In this document: piece after piece, positions 53,656-63,026 of the stretch | Layout: the number at the start of each line of letters is the position of its first letter | Position numbering within the stretch: position 1 is the stretch's first letter | Assembly: GCF_001598855.1 (NCBI RefSeq) | Contig: NZ_BCZS01000003.1 | Location: forward strand, 124,001 to 188,000 | DNA length: 64,000 nt | Reading direction: 5' to 3' | Source of the DNA: Pluralibacter gergoviae ATCC 33028 = NBRC 105706 | Lineage (GTDB): Bacteria > Pseudomonadota > Gammaproteobacteria > Enterobacterales > Enterobacteriaceae | Translations under genes and position numbers: made by a program | The notes under the pieces: generated by a model | Database searches by the model: none | Told to the model about the DNA's origin: nothing | The model's input: only the letters and a program-made list of their open reading frames with translations

Positions 53656-54471
53656 TTATTTCCTCCCTTTTACCGTAACAGTAGCAGTAATATTGGTAAA
53701 AAAAGGTTTAAAGTTGAACTCATTCCAGCGTTGAAGTACAAACCAGATACGAAAAACTCTCAAATAATAAAATCTCTTATCCATAATATCATTCCGATCG
53801 AGTCCAAAATGATCTTGTCCACGGTATTTAATTGTTGCTATAAACTCATCTTCATAAATGTTAATATCAATAATTTGAATGTTCGTAGCATAAATGTCAT
53901 GTACTGACATGCCAAGCCCATTAAAATAATCGCTCCAACGATTGAACTTAGGTAAGATGGTCGTTCTAATGTTCTTGTTAAAGTTGTTATCTGCTGACTC
54001 AGAGAATGTACGGTTATCCCAGTCAATACCATCACGTATAGTATTTTTAATTGCTAGTAGAGAGCTGTTTTTTTCAGATTTGTCGTTTAGAATTTGCTCA
54101 CTGTAAGCTTTATCGAGAAAAGGGCTAGAAAAGGCATTTCCCCGACCATTATAAAAATGCTTAACCAAATCTGTGAACAGCTGACGCTGGCCAAGATAGT
54201 ATGCTGGCATGGACAGGCGTAAAAACTTATCAAAGAGTAGCTTGGCTATTTCCATCCTTGATTTGGGACGTGACTTACTGAAAGCTCTAAAGAGCGAAAA
54301 ATCTTCGCCTGTCCAAGGATTTACAACGTTAGAAACGTCCTCGAGTCCGAAATTTTGCCTGAGCTGCTTTTCTGTCAGATCTCCATAACGCATATCGTCT
54401 GAACTGTAATCGTTAAATCGGTGCTGCGTTTGATAAATTGTGTAGGGTGGTTGTAATGCTGGCATAATCAA
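53656..54471 (-). CDS. DUF3289 family protein, putative T6SS-associated effector
   Basis: 271 residues. The DUF3289 start is clear: ALQPPYTIYQTQHRFNDYSS, DDMRYGDLTEKQLRQNFGL, then a helical domain and a beta-rich end (YEDEFIATIKYRGQDHFGLD, NITATVTVKGRK). No signal peptide or membrane helix. The family occurs next to VgrG/PAAR genes in enterobacteria and is suspected to be a secreted toxin; no catalytic motif is visible. ATG 54471 or 54465 may be the start. AT-rich, likely acquired. Confidence 0.75.
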   Translation of the reverse strand: MIMPALQPPYTIYQTQHRFNDYSSDDMRYGDLTEKQLRQNFGLEDVSNVVNPWTGEDFSLFRAFSKSRPKSRMEIAKLLFDKFLRLSMPAYYLGQRQLFTDLVKHFYNGRGNAFSSPFLDKAYSEQILNDKSEKNSSLLAIKNTIRDGIDWDNRTFSESADNNFNKNIRTTILPKFNRWSDYFNGLGMSVHDIYATNIQIIDINIYEDEFIATIKYRGQDHFGLDRNDIMDKRFYYLRVFRIWFVLQRWNEFNFKPFFTNITATVTVKGRK

Positions 54472-54763
54472 TCCCTTGTCATGACCGTATTGCTGATGGT
54501 TTGGTTCAAAAACAGTCTAAACGACAGAGAGAAATAATAAAATACACGTGGGGAAAAATAAGAATGCGCGCTATATGCTGTATACAATTTTTCGAATGAA
54601 AATCGCATTCCCGACTGTTCGCGGGCACGTTCAATTGCAAATGCTCTACATCGACTCGCGGGATCGACACGACAAGGGGCTGAGGCTGGAAAGGCTCCTA
54701 TCGCCGCCACCATTGAAAGAGGCATCAGCCCGATTTGTGCCCCACAGGCGTCCGCCGGTGGGA
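54472..54763. other. AT-rich gene-free remainder of the island
   Basis: 292 bases upstream of the DUF3289 gene. It must hold its promoter (TATA-rich 54535-54600). No recognisable gene or repeat; GC rises again near 54640, marking the island edge. Confidence 0.4.
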
Positions 54764-54781
54764 GGGATTACTTATACGTGA
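54764..54781. repeat. Right copy of 18-base direct repeat flanking AT-rich island
   Basis: GGGATTACTTATACGTGA, 17 of 18 identical to 52999-53016 and in the same orientation. It contains the stop codon end of the MBL gene on the minus strand. Confidence 0.6.
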
Positions 54782-55613
54782 CCGGCAGTTGGTATGCCAG
54801 TCGGTAGCCGCCATCGGCTTCGGCGACGCGGCAAAATCCCGCCGTACCGAGATGCATCCCCGCCACCAGCAGCCGATCGCGTACCGCGCGGGCCAGAATG
54901 GCCCGCCGGGTGTCCTGCGCCTGCGCCGGGTCGATATCAAAGGCGATGGTCACCGAAGGGCGGACGGTCTGTACGTGCGGGTAGTGGACGATATCGCCCC
55001 AGATAAGCAGCGGCTGGGCCGGGTCGTCAATCAGCAATCCGCTGTGTCCCGGGGTGTGGCCCGGCAGCCACAGCGGGCGAATACCCGGCAGCACGTCCTG
55101 CTGGCTAAAGTAGTGCAGCTTATCCTTATAGGCGGCAAGCGCGCGGCGGGCGAGGGCGAAGTTGCCCTTAGCCCGCTCGCTGGCCTGCGCCATTTTGGCG
55201 TCATCCTGCCAGTAAGCGGCCTCCAGCGGATGCAGCCAGAGGGTCGCGCGCGGGAACGCGGGCCCGCCGCCGTCGTTCAGCAGACCGCCAATATGATCGG
55301 GATGCGCGTGGGTCAGCAGCACGGCGTCAATATCGTCCGCCGCCACGCCGTACGCCGCAAGAGCTGCGCCAAGCTCGCCGATGGCCCCGCCTCTGCCGCT
55401 ATCCACCAGAATGGTTTTACCCCGGCCCCGGATCAGGTAGACGTTGATATGAATATCGCCGGGCGCGTCGATGCCCGCCTGACGCTGTATTTCCGCCGCC
55501 GCCGCAGCGTCGATACCGGAAAGCAGATCCAGGCTGGCGTTCATGGTGCCGTCGCTGAGGGCGGCTATCTCGTAATCACCGAACCGACGAAAAGGGAAGC
55601 TGTTGCGCTGCAT
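54768..55613 (-). CDS. MBL-fold metallo-hydrolase
   Basis: 281 residues from ATG 55613, chosen because GAGG stands 6 bp before it; the frame continues upstream to an ATG at 55646 and a TTG at 55661. The zinc motif is LTHAHPDHIGG, with further ligands in LPGHTPGHSG and IWGDIVHYP. This is the quorum-quenching lactonase/DUF-type MBL subgroup with a C-terminal late His (AGMHLGTAGF). The N-terminus shows no signal. The substrate is unknown; lactone or thioester is possible. Confidence 0.83.
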   Translation of the reverse strand: MQRNSFPFRRFGDYEIAALSDGTMNASLDLLSGIDAAAAAEIQRQAGIDAPGDIHINVYLIRGRGKTILVDSGRGGAIGELGAALAAYGVAADDIDAVLLTHAHPDHIGGLLNDGGGPAFPRATLWLHPLEAAYWQDDAKMAQASERAKGNFALARRALAAYKDKLHYFSQQDVLPGIRPLWLPGHTPGHSGLLIDDPAQPLLIWGDIVHYPHVQTVRPSVTIAFDIDPAQAQDTRRAILARAVRDRLLVAGMHLGTAGFCRVAEADGGYRLAYQLPVTYK

Positions 55614-56161
55614 AATGGCCTCGTGAATCGGGGGAGTGGTAATCATGAATACTACGCTCAACCCCCGGCGTTATGAATGCGCGGGGGGATGCATTTTGTG
55701 CGGGGAACCATCCCCTCCGGGTGGTCATCCGGGGCCTTGACCTACACTCCCGGCGGAGTCTGAGTTATGCGTAGGCCCGTGCAAGCGAAGCGCCGGGCCT
55801 ATGCACCGCCCTGTGTCGGATGGTGCTGCGCTTATCCAACACACAGTGTGAAATGGGGTGCCTTTGGAGAGCTAACCCGCATCGGGCTCTATTCCGGATG
55901 TCGTCGACACTATTGCGTTGTATTATGGATGCCCCATCTTTCTTTACATTTCAGCTTAAAATCTCAGCTTAAATCAATTAAAAATCAGATAGCTCTTAAT
56001 AGTTTTTTTCCGCCCAAAAGTCCACAATGCCAAAATAAATGTTTCAAATTTTATCCTTGCGCTTATTGGTATTATAGTTTTCGTCCGCCGGATATTATGC
56101 TCAGCGCCCGCAGAGCGTTTACCTTTTTGATTACGGCTGTGCGTAAACTACGATTAATGGA
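55614..56161. other. Long leader region before vgrG
   Basis: 548 bases. It holds a REP unit (55772-55801) and then an AT-rich 250 bases before vgrG that probably contains its promoter (ATTGGTATTATAG, about 56066). A 132-codon open frame at 55767-56165 has no protein-like composition and is discounted. Confidence 0.45.
55772..55801. repeat. REP-type palindrome upstream of vgrG
   Basis: TAGGCCCG (55772-55779) and CGGGCCTA (55794-55801) around TGCAAGCGAAGCGC, the same class as the unit at 1605-1640. Confidence 0.75.
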
Positions 56162-58576
56162 ATGAACGCTATGCTCAACCGCATCACCGTCACGCTCCCC
56201 GCCGGGGAACTGCTTTTCTGGAAACTGTCCGGCCGGGAGGCGATATCCGAATCGTTTGAACTCGAGCTGACCCTACTCGGGACCGACGCGCGCATTGACC
56301 GCAGCCAGCTGCTGGGCCAGCCGGTGACGGTGACGATACCGACGCAGAGCCTGCTCTCCTCGCGCTACATCAACGGCAAGGTAACGCGGGTGGCAGTGAG
56401 CGCCAAGGAGCTGAGCGGGACGCGCTACGCGGTGTACACGCTGACGGTGGAGCCGGACCTGTGGCCGATGAAGCGGGACCGCAACCTGCGCATCTTCCAG
56501 GGGCAGACGGTGCCGCAGATAGTGAAGACGCTGCTCGGTGAGTACCAGGTGAACCTGGAGGACAAGCTGACGGGCAGCTACCGGACGTGGGAGTACTGCG
56601 TGCAGTACCAGGAGAGCAGCTTCGCCTTTATCAGCCGGCTGATGGAGCTGGAGGGGATTGCCTACCACTTTAAGCACGAGGCGGACAGGCACACCCTGGT
56701 GCTGACCGACGCGGAGGGGAGCTTCGAACCGTTCGGCGGCTACGAAATCATCCCGTACCACCAGACGCCGTCGGGGGGCAGCACCAGCGAGGAGGGCATC
56801 AGCCAGTGGGCGCTGTCGGACAGCGTGACGCCGGGGATTTACAGCCTGGACGACTACGACTTCCGCAAGCCGAACGCGTGGCTGTTCCAGGCGCGTCAGA
56901 ACCCGGCGTCGCCGGTGCCGGGGAGCATCGACGTGTACGACTGGCCGGGGCGGTTCGTGGAGCACGGCCACGGGGAGTTCTACGCGCGCATCCGCCAGGA
57001 GCGTTGGCAGGTGGAGCACCAGCAGATAAGCGGCACGGCGACGGCGATGGGCATTGCGCCGGGGCACGTCTTCGGGCTGACCAACGCGCCGTTCTTCAGC
57101 GACAACGGGCAGTACCTGACGACGGCGGCGGATTATCAGTTCGAGGAGAACCGCTACGCCAGCGGCGACGGCGGAGAGACGATACACCGCACGGAGTTCA
57201 CGGTCATCCCGGCGGCGGTGGTCTACCGCCCGGCGCAGGGCACGGCGTGGCCGCGGACCTACGGCCCGCAGACGGCGCGGGTGGTGGGCCCGCAGGGAGA
57301 GAGCATCTGGACGGACCGCTACGGGCGCGTCAAGGTGAAGTTCCACTGGGACCGGCTGGCGAAGGGAGACGACACCAGCTCGTGCTGGGTGCGGGTGTCG
57401 AGCGCGTGGGCGGGCCAGGGGTTCGGCGGGGTGCAGATACCGCGGGTGGGCGACGAGGTGGTGATAGACTTCATCAACGGCGACCCGGACCGTCCGCTGG
57501 TAACGGGCCGGGTGTACAACGAGGCGAGCATGCCGCCGTGGGCGCTGCCGGGTGATGCTACGCGTATGGGATTTATGACGCGGAGTAAGGGTGGCAATAA
57601 AGATAATGCCAGCTATTTGTTTTTTGAAGATAAGGCTGGCCAGGAGTCCGTAGACCTGCATTCGGAAAAGGATATGAATGTCTCTGTTGAAGGATGCCAT
57701 AACGAAGTGGTTTACCAGCATACAATGTATGCTCATAAAAATACCCGAACAACGACTGTTGAAGGGCATGATGCGCAGACTTACAATGCAGGACAAAGTA
57801 TTTCTATTACAGCTAAAGGTCGGAATGAGACTATTGTTGATAATGAAAACAAATCTGTAACTGGTTACTCAAATAATAGTTATACCAGCAACGTTATAAT
57901 TAAAACTGATGAAACGGTGAGTACTCAGGCATCGTCAAGGATTATGTATGAAGCACCAGATATTATATTTGGTCAGGTAATTGACTCATCGGGGCTAACT
58001 TCGGAAACTAAGCCCCTACCTTTTGATATTAAAAAAACATCTGCACCAATAATTGCTGCGAAAGATACAGTGTTAACTGCTACGGATTATCTCGCAGCAG
58101 CATCATCTGATGCTATTAGTGCTGCTACACGAGTGACTTATAAAAAAGGTGTAGTAACGTATATACAGGGAATAGATAAACTGACAGTAGATAACAATCA
58201 ACTTGTAAATATCAATGGTAACGTTGCCAGAAGTATAGCAGGTAAACTCAATGAAAATATTCAAGGCGGCGTATCTATATCTTCGCCAAATAACATAACC
58301 ATTAAGAGTGACTCTAAAGTTGAAGTGCTTTCCCCTGGAGAGTACTTTGAATATAAAAATGCTTCTGCAAGCATTAAATTGAACGACATCTCAATGAACA
58401 TGACATCTATCGGGATGACGCCGGTTTTAGGTGTGTCAGTCAGTGGGCTTAAAATTGAAAATAAGGGTATAGCTTTGCGTAAAATTGGCGGCAAACTTAA
58501 ATTTGCCGTTGGAGGAACAGAAACGGAAATTGGCACATTTAGTCAGTTTGTTCATGCATTAATATCATTTGTTTAG
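56162..58576 (+). CDS. vgrG: Type VI secretion system spike protein VgrG (TssI) with exchanged AT-rich tail
   Basis: 804 residues. The gp27/gp5-like core covers about 1-465 (ESFELELTLLG, QYQESSFAFISRLMELEGIAYHF, WPRTYGPQTARVVGP, GVQIPRVGDEVVIDFINGDP). Residues 466-804 form the beta-helix and a tail with DUF2345-like repeats but no enzymatic domain I recognise. The DNA is very GC-rich to about 57550 and abruptly AT-rich afterwards, showing a recombination joint at the conserved ALPG-D-TRMG site. The tail probably selects a cargo. ATG 56162 (overlap with no gene) or 56171 may start. Confidence 0.95.
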   Translation: MNAMLNRITVTLPAGELLFWKLSGREAISESFELELTLLGTDARIDRSQLLGQPVTVTIPTQSLLSSRYINGKVTRVAVSAKELSGTRYAVYTLTVEPDLWPMKRDRNLRIFQGQTVPQIVKTLLGEYQVNLEDKLTGSYRTWEYCVQYQESSFAFISRLMELEGIAYHFKHEADRHTLVLTDAEGSFEPFGGYEIIPYHQTPSGGSTSEEGISQWALSDSVTPGIYSLDDYDFRKPNAWLFQARQNPASPVPGSIDVYDWPGRFVEHGHGEFYARIRQERWQVEHQQISGTATAMGIAPGHVFGLTNAPFFSDNGQYLTTAADYQFEENRYASGDGGETIHRTEFTVIPAAVVYRPAQGTAWPRTYGPQTARVVGPQGESIWTDRYGRVKVKFHWDRLAKGDDTSSCWVRVSSAWAGQGFGGVQIPRVGDEVVIDFINGDPDRPLVTGRVYNEASMPPWALPGDATRMGFMTRSKGGNKDNASYLFFEDKAGQESVDLHSEKDMNVSVEGCHNEVVYQHTMYAHKNTRTTTVEGHDAQTYNAGQSISITAKGRNETIVDNENKSVTGYSNNSYTSNVIIKTDETVSTQASSRIMYEAPDIIFGQVIDSSGLTSETKPLPFDIKKTSAPIIAAKDTVLTATDYLAAASSDAISAATRVTYKKGVVTYIQGIDKLTVDNNQLVNINGNVARSIAGKLNENIQGGVSISSPNNITIKSDSKVEVLSPGEYFEYKNASASIKLNDISMNMTSIGMTPVLGVSVSGLKIENKGIALRKIGGKLKFAVGGTETEIGTFSQFVHALISFV

Positions 58577-58583
58577 AGGTAAT

Positions 58584-58955
58584 ATGAACTTCATTTCATT
58601 TATAATGCCTAAGCTTGCATGGATTATTCCACTAATAATCCTGTTTTTCTGTTTTTATGTTTTCATGCAGAATAGACTATCCTCGCAAGAAGATAAAAGA
58701 ATTTCAGAACATGGAGACAACATTCAGGCGACAATCGTGGATATTTCTTATGATAAAGATCAGCGCATAAATAATAATTTTTCTGCCGTTATTAAAGTTC
58801 ATTATTCTTACGGCGGGGAAAACATTTTTTCTACCAGAGGAGTTGTTTTTCCAGCGTCGATGCAAGATAAAATAAAAATCGGTAATAAAATAGGCATTCG
58901 TGTCAATAAAAATAAACCGCAAAGTTTCTATTATCTTGATTATCGCAATGTTTAA
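58584..58955 (+). CDS. Small single-helix membrane protein downstream of vgrG (DUF3592-like)
   Basis: 123 residues from ATG 58584, AGAGG before it, 7 bp after the vgrG stop. One membrane helix (LAWIIPLIILFFCFYVFM, about 10-28), then a beta-rich domain (IQATIVDISYDKDQ, AVIKVHYSYGGENIFST) that looks like DUF3592. AT-rich like the VgrG tail and probably acquired with it. Its place and topology suit an immunity protein or an accessory factor; neither is shown. Confidence 0.65.
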   Translation: MNFISFIMPKLAWIIPLIILFFCFYVFMQNRLSSQEDKRISEHGDNIQATIVDISYDKDQRINNNFSAVIKVHYSYGGENIFSTRGVVFPASMQDKIKIGNKIGIRVNKNKPQSFYYLDYRNV

Positions 58956-58964
58956 CGTAAGGTA

Positions 58965-59351
58965 ATGATTATCATATTCAGTATCCTAATGGCCGTTATT
59001 GCCATCGTGTTCGGGATTATTCCTATGGTCAGGTTTATCCGCAGGGATTTATATCCTTATCTGAAAGATGGCTTCACTCAGGACACCGTATTAAAAACCG
59101 GCACTTCAGCTAATGCCGATATTATTTCGTCGCTGCAAACCAGCGCCTGGAGTGGCAATAAGCCTATTTATAAACTGACGCTTCGCTTTGAAACACAAGG
59201 GGGGCAGTTAATGGAGTCGACGACCCTAAAGGCACTCACGTTCAAAGAGATTGAGAATTTCAGAGAAGGCAATCAGACAACCATAAAATACGATCCTGCC
59301 GATCCGCAGAAGATCGCTATCTATGACAGGCCGTTGATATTAGGTGAATAA
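58965..59351 (+). CDS. Second small membrane protein after vgrG (DUF3592-like)
   Basis: 128 residues from ATG 58965, TAAGG before it, 9 bp after the previous stop. An N-terminal membrane helix (MIIIFSILMAVIAIVFGIIP) precedes a domain ending TTIKYDPADPQKIAIYDRP, the usual DUF3592 close. It is a distant paralogue of the preceding protein. After it the GC content rises again, so the acquired block ends near 59400. Confidence 0.65.
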   Translation: MIIIFSILMAVIAIVFGIIPMVRFIRRDLYPYLKDGFTQDTVLKTGTSANADIISSLQTSAWSGNKPIYKLTLRFETQGGQLMESTTLKALTFKEIENFREGNQTTIKYDPADPQKIAIYDRPLILGE

Positions 59352-59409
59352 AATACGCGGACATGTACCACCCCCGCACGATCGCCTGTGACTGAAAAAG
59401 GATATTTTA

Positions 59410-61950
59410 ATGAAAATCGTTAAGCCCCTGCGCCTGAGCGTGCTTAACCGGCCCTTCCGCTGGCAGGGTAAAAACTACCTTGGCGTCTCGGTCCTGGCGC
59501 TGACCGATATGGGCGAAAATCCGCAGCTTCGCCCCGAGATGGAACTGTGGCAGCTGGCCGCCAGCGAGCTGCAGACCAGCGGCGGCGTGGTGGATATGGC
59601 GATCCCGAAGGTGCGGGCCGAGTTTCTGGCAACCGGCTACGCCTATACGCATCACCAGCTGGAGAAGAGCGCCTGCATTGCGCGCATCGACGTGGATACC
59701 CTGAGCAAATCGCTGGCCGTGTCGGGCGATCGCTACTGGGCAGGCAGTAAAATCACCCCGGCAAAGCCCTTTAGCGAGATGCGGCTTGACTGGAGCCGCG
59801 CCTGGGGCGGGCCGGGCTGCGCGGATAACCCGCACGGCCTGGGCGCGGCGCTGGAGACGCTGGATGGCCGTCAGGTGCGGCGCCTTCCCAACATTGAGCC
59901 TCTGCACGGACGCCTCGTCTCGCCGCAGCAGAAGCCTGAACCGGCGGGCTTTGGCGCGCTGGATATCCAGTGGCCGCGCCGCTTTCGCCGGATGGGCAAA
60001 AAGTATGACGCCAGCTGGCTGCAAACCGATTTTCCCGGCTTTGCCCGCGATATTGACTGGAAAGTCTTTAATGCCGCCAGCCCGGACCAGTGGTGGCCCG
60101 ATCGCGATGCGCTGCCGCCCGGCGCGCGGTGGCGGGTGTGGAATATGCATCCGCAGAAGCCACTGCAGGAAGGGACGTTGCCCCCGTGGCAGGCGCGCTG
60201 CTTTATCAACCGCCAGCGCGCTGACGAAACCCTGTTTGAGGAGATTGCCCTGCGGGCGACAACCGTCTGGTTCTTTCCCCACCACGAGCAGATGCTGCTC
60301 ATCTGGCAGGGCCATATCCGCATTAATGAGGATGATGCCGCCGATGTACAGCAGCTGATCCCGGCGCTGGAAATAGCGGGGGCGCCCCGGACCGTCGGGC
60401 ATTACCGGGAGGTGCTGGCCCGGCGGATGGACAAGGAGAAGGGAGCGCTGTACGCCTTTCGCGAAAAAGATCTCCTTCCTGAAGCGCTGATTGGCCCGTG
60501 GATCGACAGCGAGGTTGCCGAACAGACGAGCCCGCAGCAGGAGAACATGCACAATCGCGCCGCGCTGCTGCGCGAACAGCACCGCGCAAGGCTGGAACAG
60601 GCGGGGGAAGATATTGACGACCTGCTGCCTTTGTCCGCTGCGCCGGAGATCCCGCGGCTTGAGGATCTGCCTGACTTTATCGACAAAATGGAGCAGCAGG
60701 CGCAGGAGATGCAGTCCCGGGCCGAGGAGCGCCAGCAGCAGATGGCCGAAAAGTATCCGTCGCCGCAGGATGACGAGAACGCGCCCCGCGGGCCGGACTC
60801 TATGTACCGGATGCAGGAGATGCTGGCCGGCAATGCATCGGGGCTGAGTGACAAAAAGCGTGAGCAAATGCGCGAGTCGCTGCACCAGATGTACATGGCG
60901 GCCGTCGGGCACCAGCCGCCGGCCGTCCGCCTGAAAGGCGATCTGGCGACAATACTGCGCCAGCGGGCCGAGCGTACCCTGGCCCAGGGCGGTGACTTCA
61001 GCGGCATGGACCTGACCGGCGTTGATTTTTCAGGCATGGATCTGCGCGGTGCCTGCTTCAATCGGGCCCTGCTGGAGTGCGCCGATCTGCGGCGCAGCCG
61101 GCTGGACGGCGCGGACTTCCGGGGCGCCGTCCTGGCGCGCGCGGAGCTGGCGCAGACCTCTCTGCGCGAGTGCGACTTCAGCGGCGCCAGCCTGGCGCTG
61201 GCCCGGGCGGAAGGGTGCGACTTTACCGGCGCTCGCCTGGAGGAGACGCAGGTACAGAATGCGCTGTTTGAGGCATGTATATTTGATGGCGCCGTGATGA
61301 AGGGGCTGCTGCTGCGCGAGGTCAGCCTGATCCGCTGCCGTTTTCATAAGGCGTCGCTCGACGGCTGTATCTTCATGGATCTGACCCTGCCGGAGCCGGA
61401 CTTCCGCGGCGCGCGGCTGCATAAGAGTTCATTTATCCAGTCGCGCCTTGAAGGGGCCATCTTCAGTGGGGCTACGCTGGAGGTTTGTTCGCTGGTACAG
61501 ACGGCGGCCGACGGCGCGCGCTTTGACGGCGCCATATGGATAGCCAGCGCCGCCGCCGCCGGGAGCTCGCTTAACGGCGCCGATTTCAGCCATGCGACCC
61601 TGCAGCAGAGCAACCTGCGCTCAGCGCCTCTGCAGGCGGCGCAGTTTACGCTGGCGAAAATCGACAACAGCGATCTGAGCGAGGCCGACTGCCGCGGCGC
61701 CTGCTTTACGCGGGCAAATCTGGTGGGCAGCGCCTTCATACGCGCCGATTTTCGCGATGCCGACTTCAGCGATGCCAATCTGATGGGCGCCCTGCTGCAG
61801 AAGTGTCGGCTCGGCGGCACCCGCTTCCCCGGCGCTAACTTATTCCGCGCCGATCTTTCGCAGTCGTTTACCAGTAAGACGACCTCCCTGGAGGGTGCCT
61901 GGACGAAGCGGACGAAAACGCTGCCGAGGCGCGATGGAGAGATAATATGA
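59410..61950 (+). CDS. DUF2169 protein with C-terminal pentapeptide repeats (T6SS auxiliary)
   Basis: 846 residues. Residues 1-300 are the DUF2169 domain (RPFRWQGKNYLGVSVLALTD, RAWGGPGCADNPHGLG). Residues 400-510 are charged and probably coiled (EQQAQEMQSRAEERQQQMAE). From about 515 to 815 there are some sixty pentapeptide repeats (DFSGMDLTGVDFSGMDLRGA and so on), a right-handed quadrilateral helix. DUF2169-DUF3540-DUF4150 sets accompany VgrG spikes and are thought to load PAAR-linked effectors. The stop overlaps the next start by 4 bp. Confidence 0.88.
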   Translation: MKIVKPLRLSVLNRPFRWQGKNYLGVSVLALTDMGENPQLRPEMELWQLAASELQTSGGVVDMAIPKVRAEFLATGYAYTHHQLEKSACIARIDVDTLSKSLAVSGDRYWAGSKITPAKPFSEMRLDWSRAWGGPGCADNPHGLGAALETLDGRQVRRLPNIEPLHGRLVSPQQKPEPAGFGALDIQWPRRFRRMGKKYDASWLQTDFPGFARDIDWKVFNAASPDQWWPDRDALPPGARWRVWNMHPQKPLQEGTLPPWQARCFINRQRADETLFEEIALRATTVWFFPHHEQMLLIWQGHIRINEDDAADVQQLIPALEIAGAPRTVGHYREVLARRMDKEKGALYAFREKDLLPEALIGPWIDSEVAEQTSPQQENMHNRAALLREQHRARLEQAGEDIDDLLPLSAAPEIPRLEDLPDFIDKMEQQAQEMQSRAEERQQQMAEKYPSPQDDENAPRGPDSMYRMQEMLAGNASGLSDKKREQMRESLHQMYMAAVGHQPPAVRLKGDLATILRQRAERTLAQGGDFSGMDLTGVDFSGMDLRGACFNRALLECADLRRSRLDGADFRGAVLARAELAQTSLRECDFSGASLALARAEGCDFTGARLEETQVQNALFEACIFDGAVMKGLLLREVSLIRCRFHKASLDGCIFMDLTLPEPDFRGARLHKSSFIQSRLEGAIFSGATLEVCSLVQTAADGARFDGAIWIASAAAAGSSLNGADFSHATLQQSNLRSAPLQAAQFTLAKIDNSDLSEADCRGACFTRANLVGSAFIRADFRDADFSDANLMGALLQKCRLGGTRFPGANLFRADLSQSFTSKTTSLEGAWTKRTKTLPRRDGEII

Positions 61951-63017
61951 CGACCCTGAGCCCGCAGGCGCTGGAGCAGAGAGTAAAAAGCGGCGAGCCG
62001 CTGAGCGATATTGTGCTGGACGGCCTCGACCTGCGGGGCTGTCATCTTGCCGGCGCGATTTTTCAGGACGTCTCTCTGCGCGACGTAAACCTGCAGGGGG
62101 CGAATCTGCATGAGGCTGTCTTCAGCGAGTGTTGCCTTGACCGCGCCACCCTCAGCGGCGCTACGCTTAATCAAACCACCTTCAACCAGTGTGCAATGGC
62201 GGCGCTGCAGGCGACGGATACCCGCCTGGAGACCTGCATCTTTAATCAGTGCACGCTTGAGGAGAGTGATTTTGCGGGCGGCGCTCTATTCTCCAGCCAG
62301 TTTATGGAGTGCACCCTGAGCAGGAGCCGCTTTGCGCGCAGCGAGCTGGATCGCAGCGTCTTCTATCAATCCCCCCTCGATGAGGCGGATTTTACCGCGT
62401 GCAGAAGCCTGATGAGCACCTTTTACGCTATCGACCTGAGAAGCACCGATTTGCGCGACGGACAGTTCGAACGTACGGTCTTCTTTCAGTGCGATCAGCG
62501 CGATAAAAATTATGCCGGGCAGATTTTTACGGGATGCCAGTTTACCGATGGGCTGCTGGATGGCGCTATCTTTGACGGCGCGCAGCTCACGCAGTGTAAC
62601 TTCACGAGCGCCTCGCTGCAGGCCGCGCAGCTCAATCAGGTCAACGCCAGCCAGGCGCTGTTTATGCAGGCCAATCTGCGCAGCGCCCGCTGCTGCGGCA
62701 GCGTGTTCGATCAGGGTATGTTTGTTGGCGCCCGGCTGGAAGAGGCTGACTTTAGCCGGAGCCGCCTGCGGCAAAGCGTTCTGCAGCAGGCGAACGCTGC
62801 CCGCGCCCGTTTCGCCCTGTGCGACCTGACCTACAGCGATTTTTCCGGCGCGGATCTCAGTACGGCGGATCTGCGCGGAGCAACCTTTTCCCGCACCCGG
62901 ATGCACCGCGCCCGCCAGACCGGCGCGCTGTTTTCCGGGCGGCAGGGCATCATGGAATATGACGAAGAACTGCTGGCCGCTGAAGCCTGGAGCGCCCAGC
63001 GCCGCAGCCGCCATTGA
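61947..63017 (+). CDS. Pentapeptide repeat protein (T6SS auxiliary)
   Basis: 356 residues, pentapeptide repeats over almost the whole length (about 20-335: DLRGCHLAGAIFQDVSLRDV, AGGALFSSQFMECTLSRSRF). Central positions are often Cys or Phe (FNQCTLEES, FMECTLSRS), unlike the leucine-rich Qnr proteins. It is coupled to the DUF2169 protein and may form a continuous rod or partner with its repeat domain. Confidence 0.85.
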   Translation: MTTLSPQALEQRVKSGEPLSDIVLDGLDLRGCHLAGAIFQDVSLRDVNLQGANLHEAVFSECCLDRATLSGATLNQTTFNQCAMAALQATDTRLETCIFNQCTLEESDFAGGALFSSQFMECTLSRSRFARSELDRSVFYQSPLDEADFTACRSLMSTFYAIDLRSTDLRDGQFERTVFFQCDQRDKNYAGQIFTGCQFTDGLLDGAIFDGAQLTQCNFTSASLQAAQLNQVNASQALFMQANLRSARCCGSVFDQGMFVGARLEEADFSRSRLRQSVLQQANAARARFALCDLTYSDFSGADLSTADLRGATFSRTRMHRARQTGALFSGRQGIMEYDEELLAAEAWSAQRRSRH

Positions 63018-63026
63018 GGAGAGAGC

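Noticed and set aside
54468-54725. 85-codon open frame on the minus strand upstream of the DUF3289 gene
   Set aside because: No recognisable family, no ribosome site, and mixed composition over the island edge; could be a remnant but cannot be supported.
55767-56165. 132-codon open frame before vgrG
   Set aside because: Starts within a REP unit, has no protein-like pattern or ribosome site, and covers a region that changes composition midway.
61947-63017. Pentapeptide repeat protein as a Qnr-type quinolone resistance gene
   Set aside because: It is Cys/Phe-rich, longer than Qnr, and translationally coupled to a DUF2169 T6SS gene.
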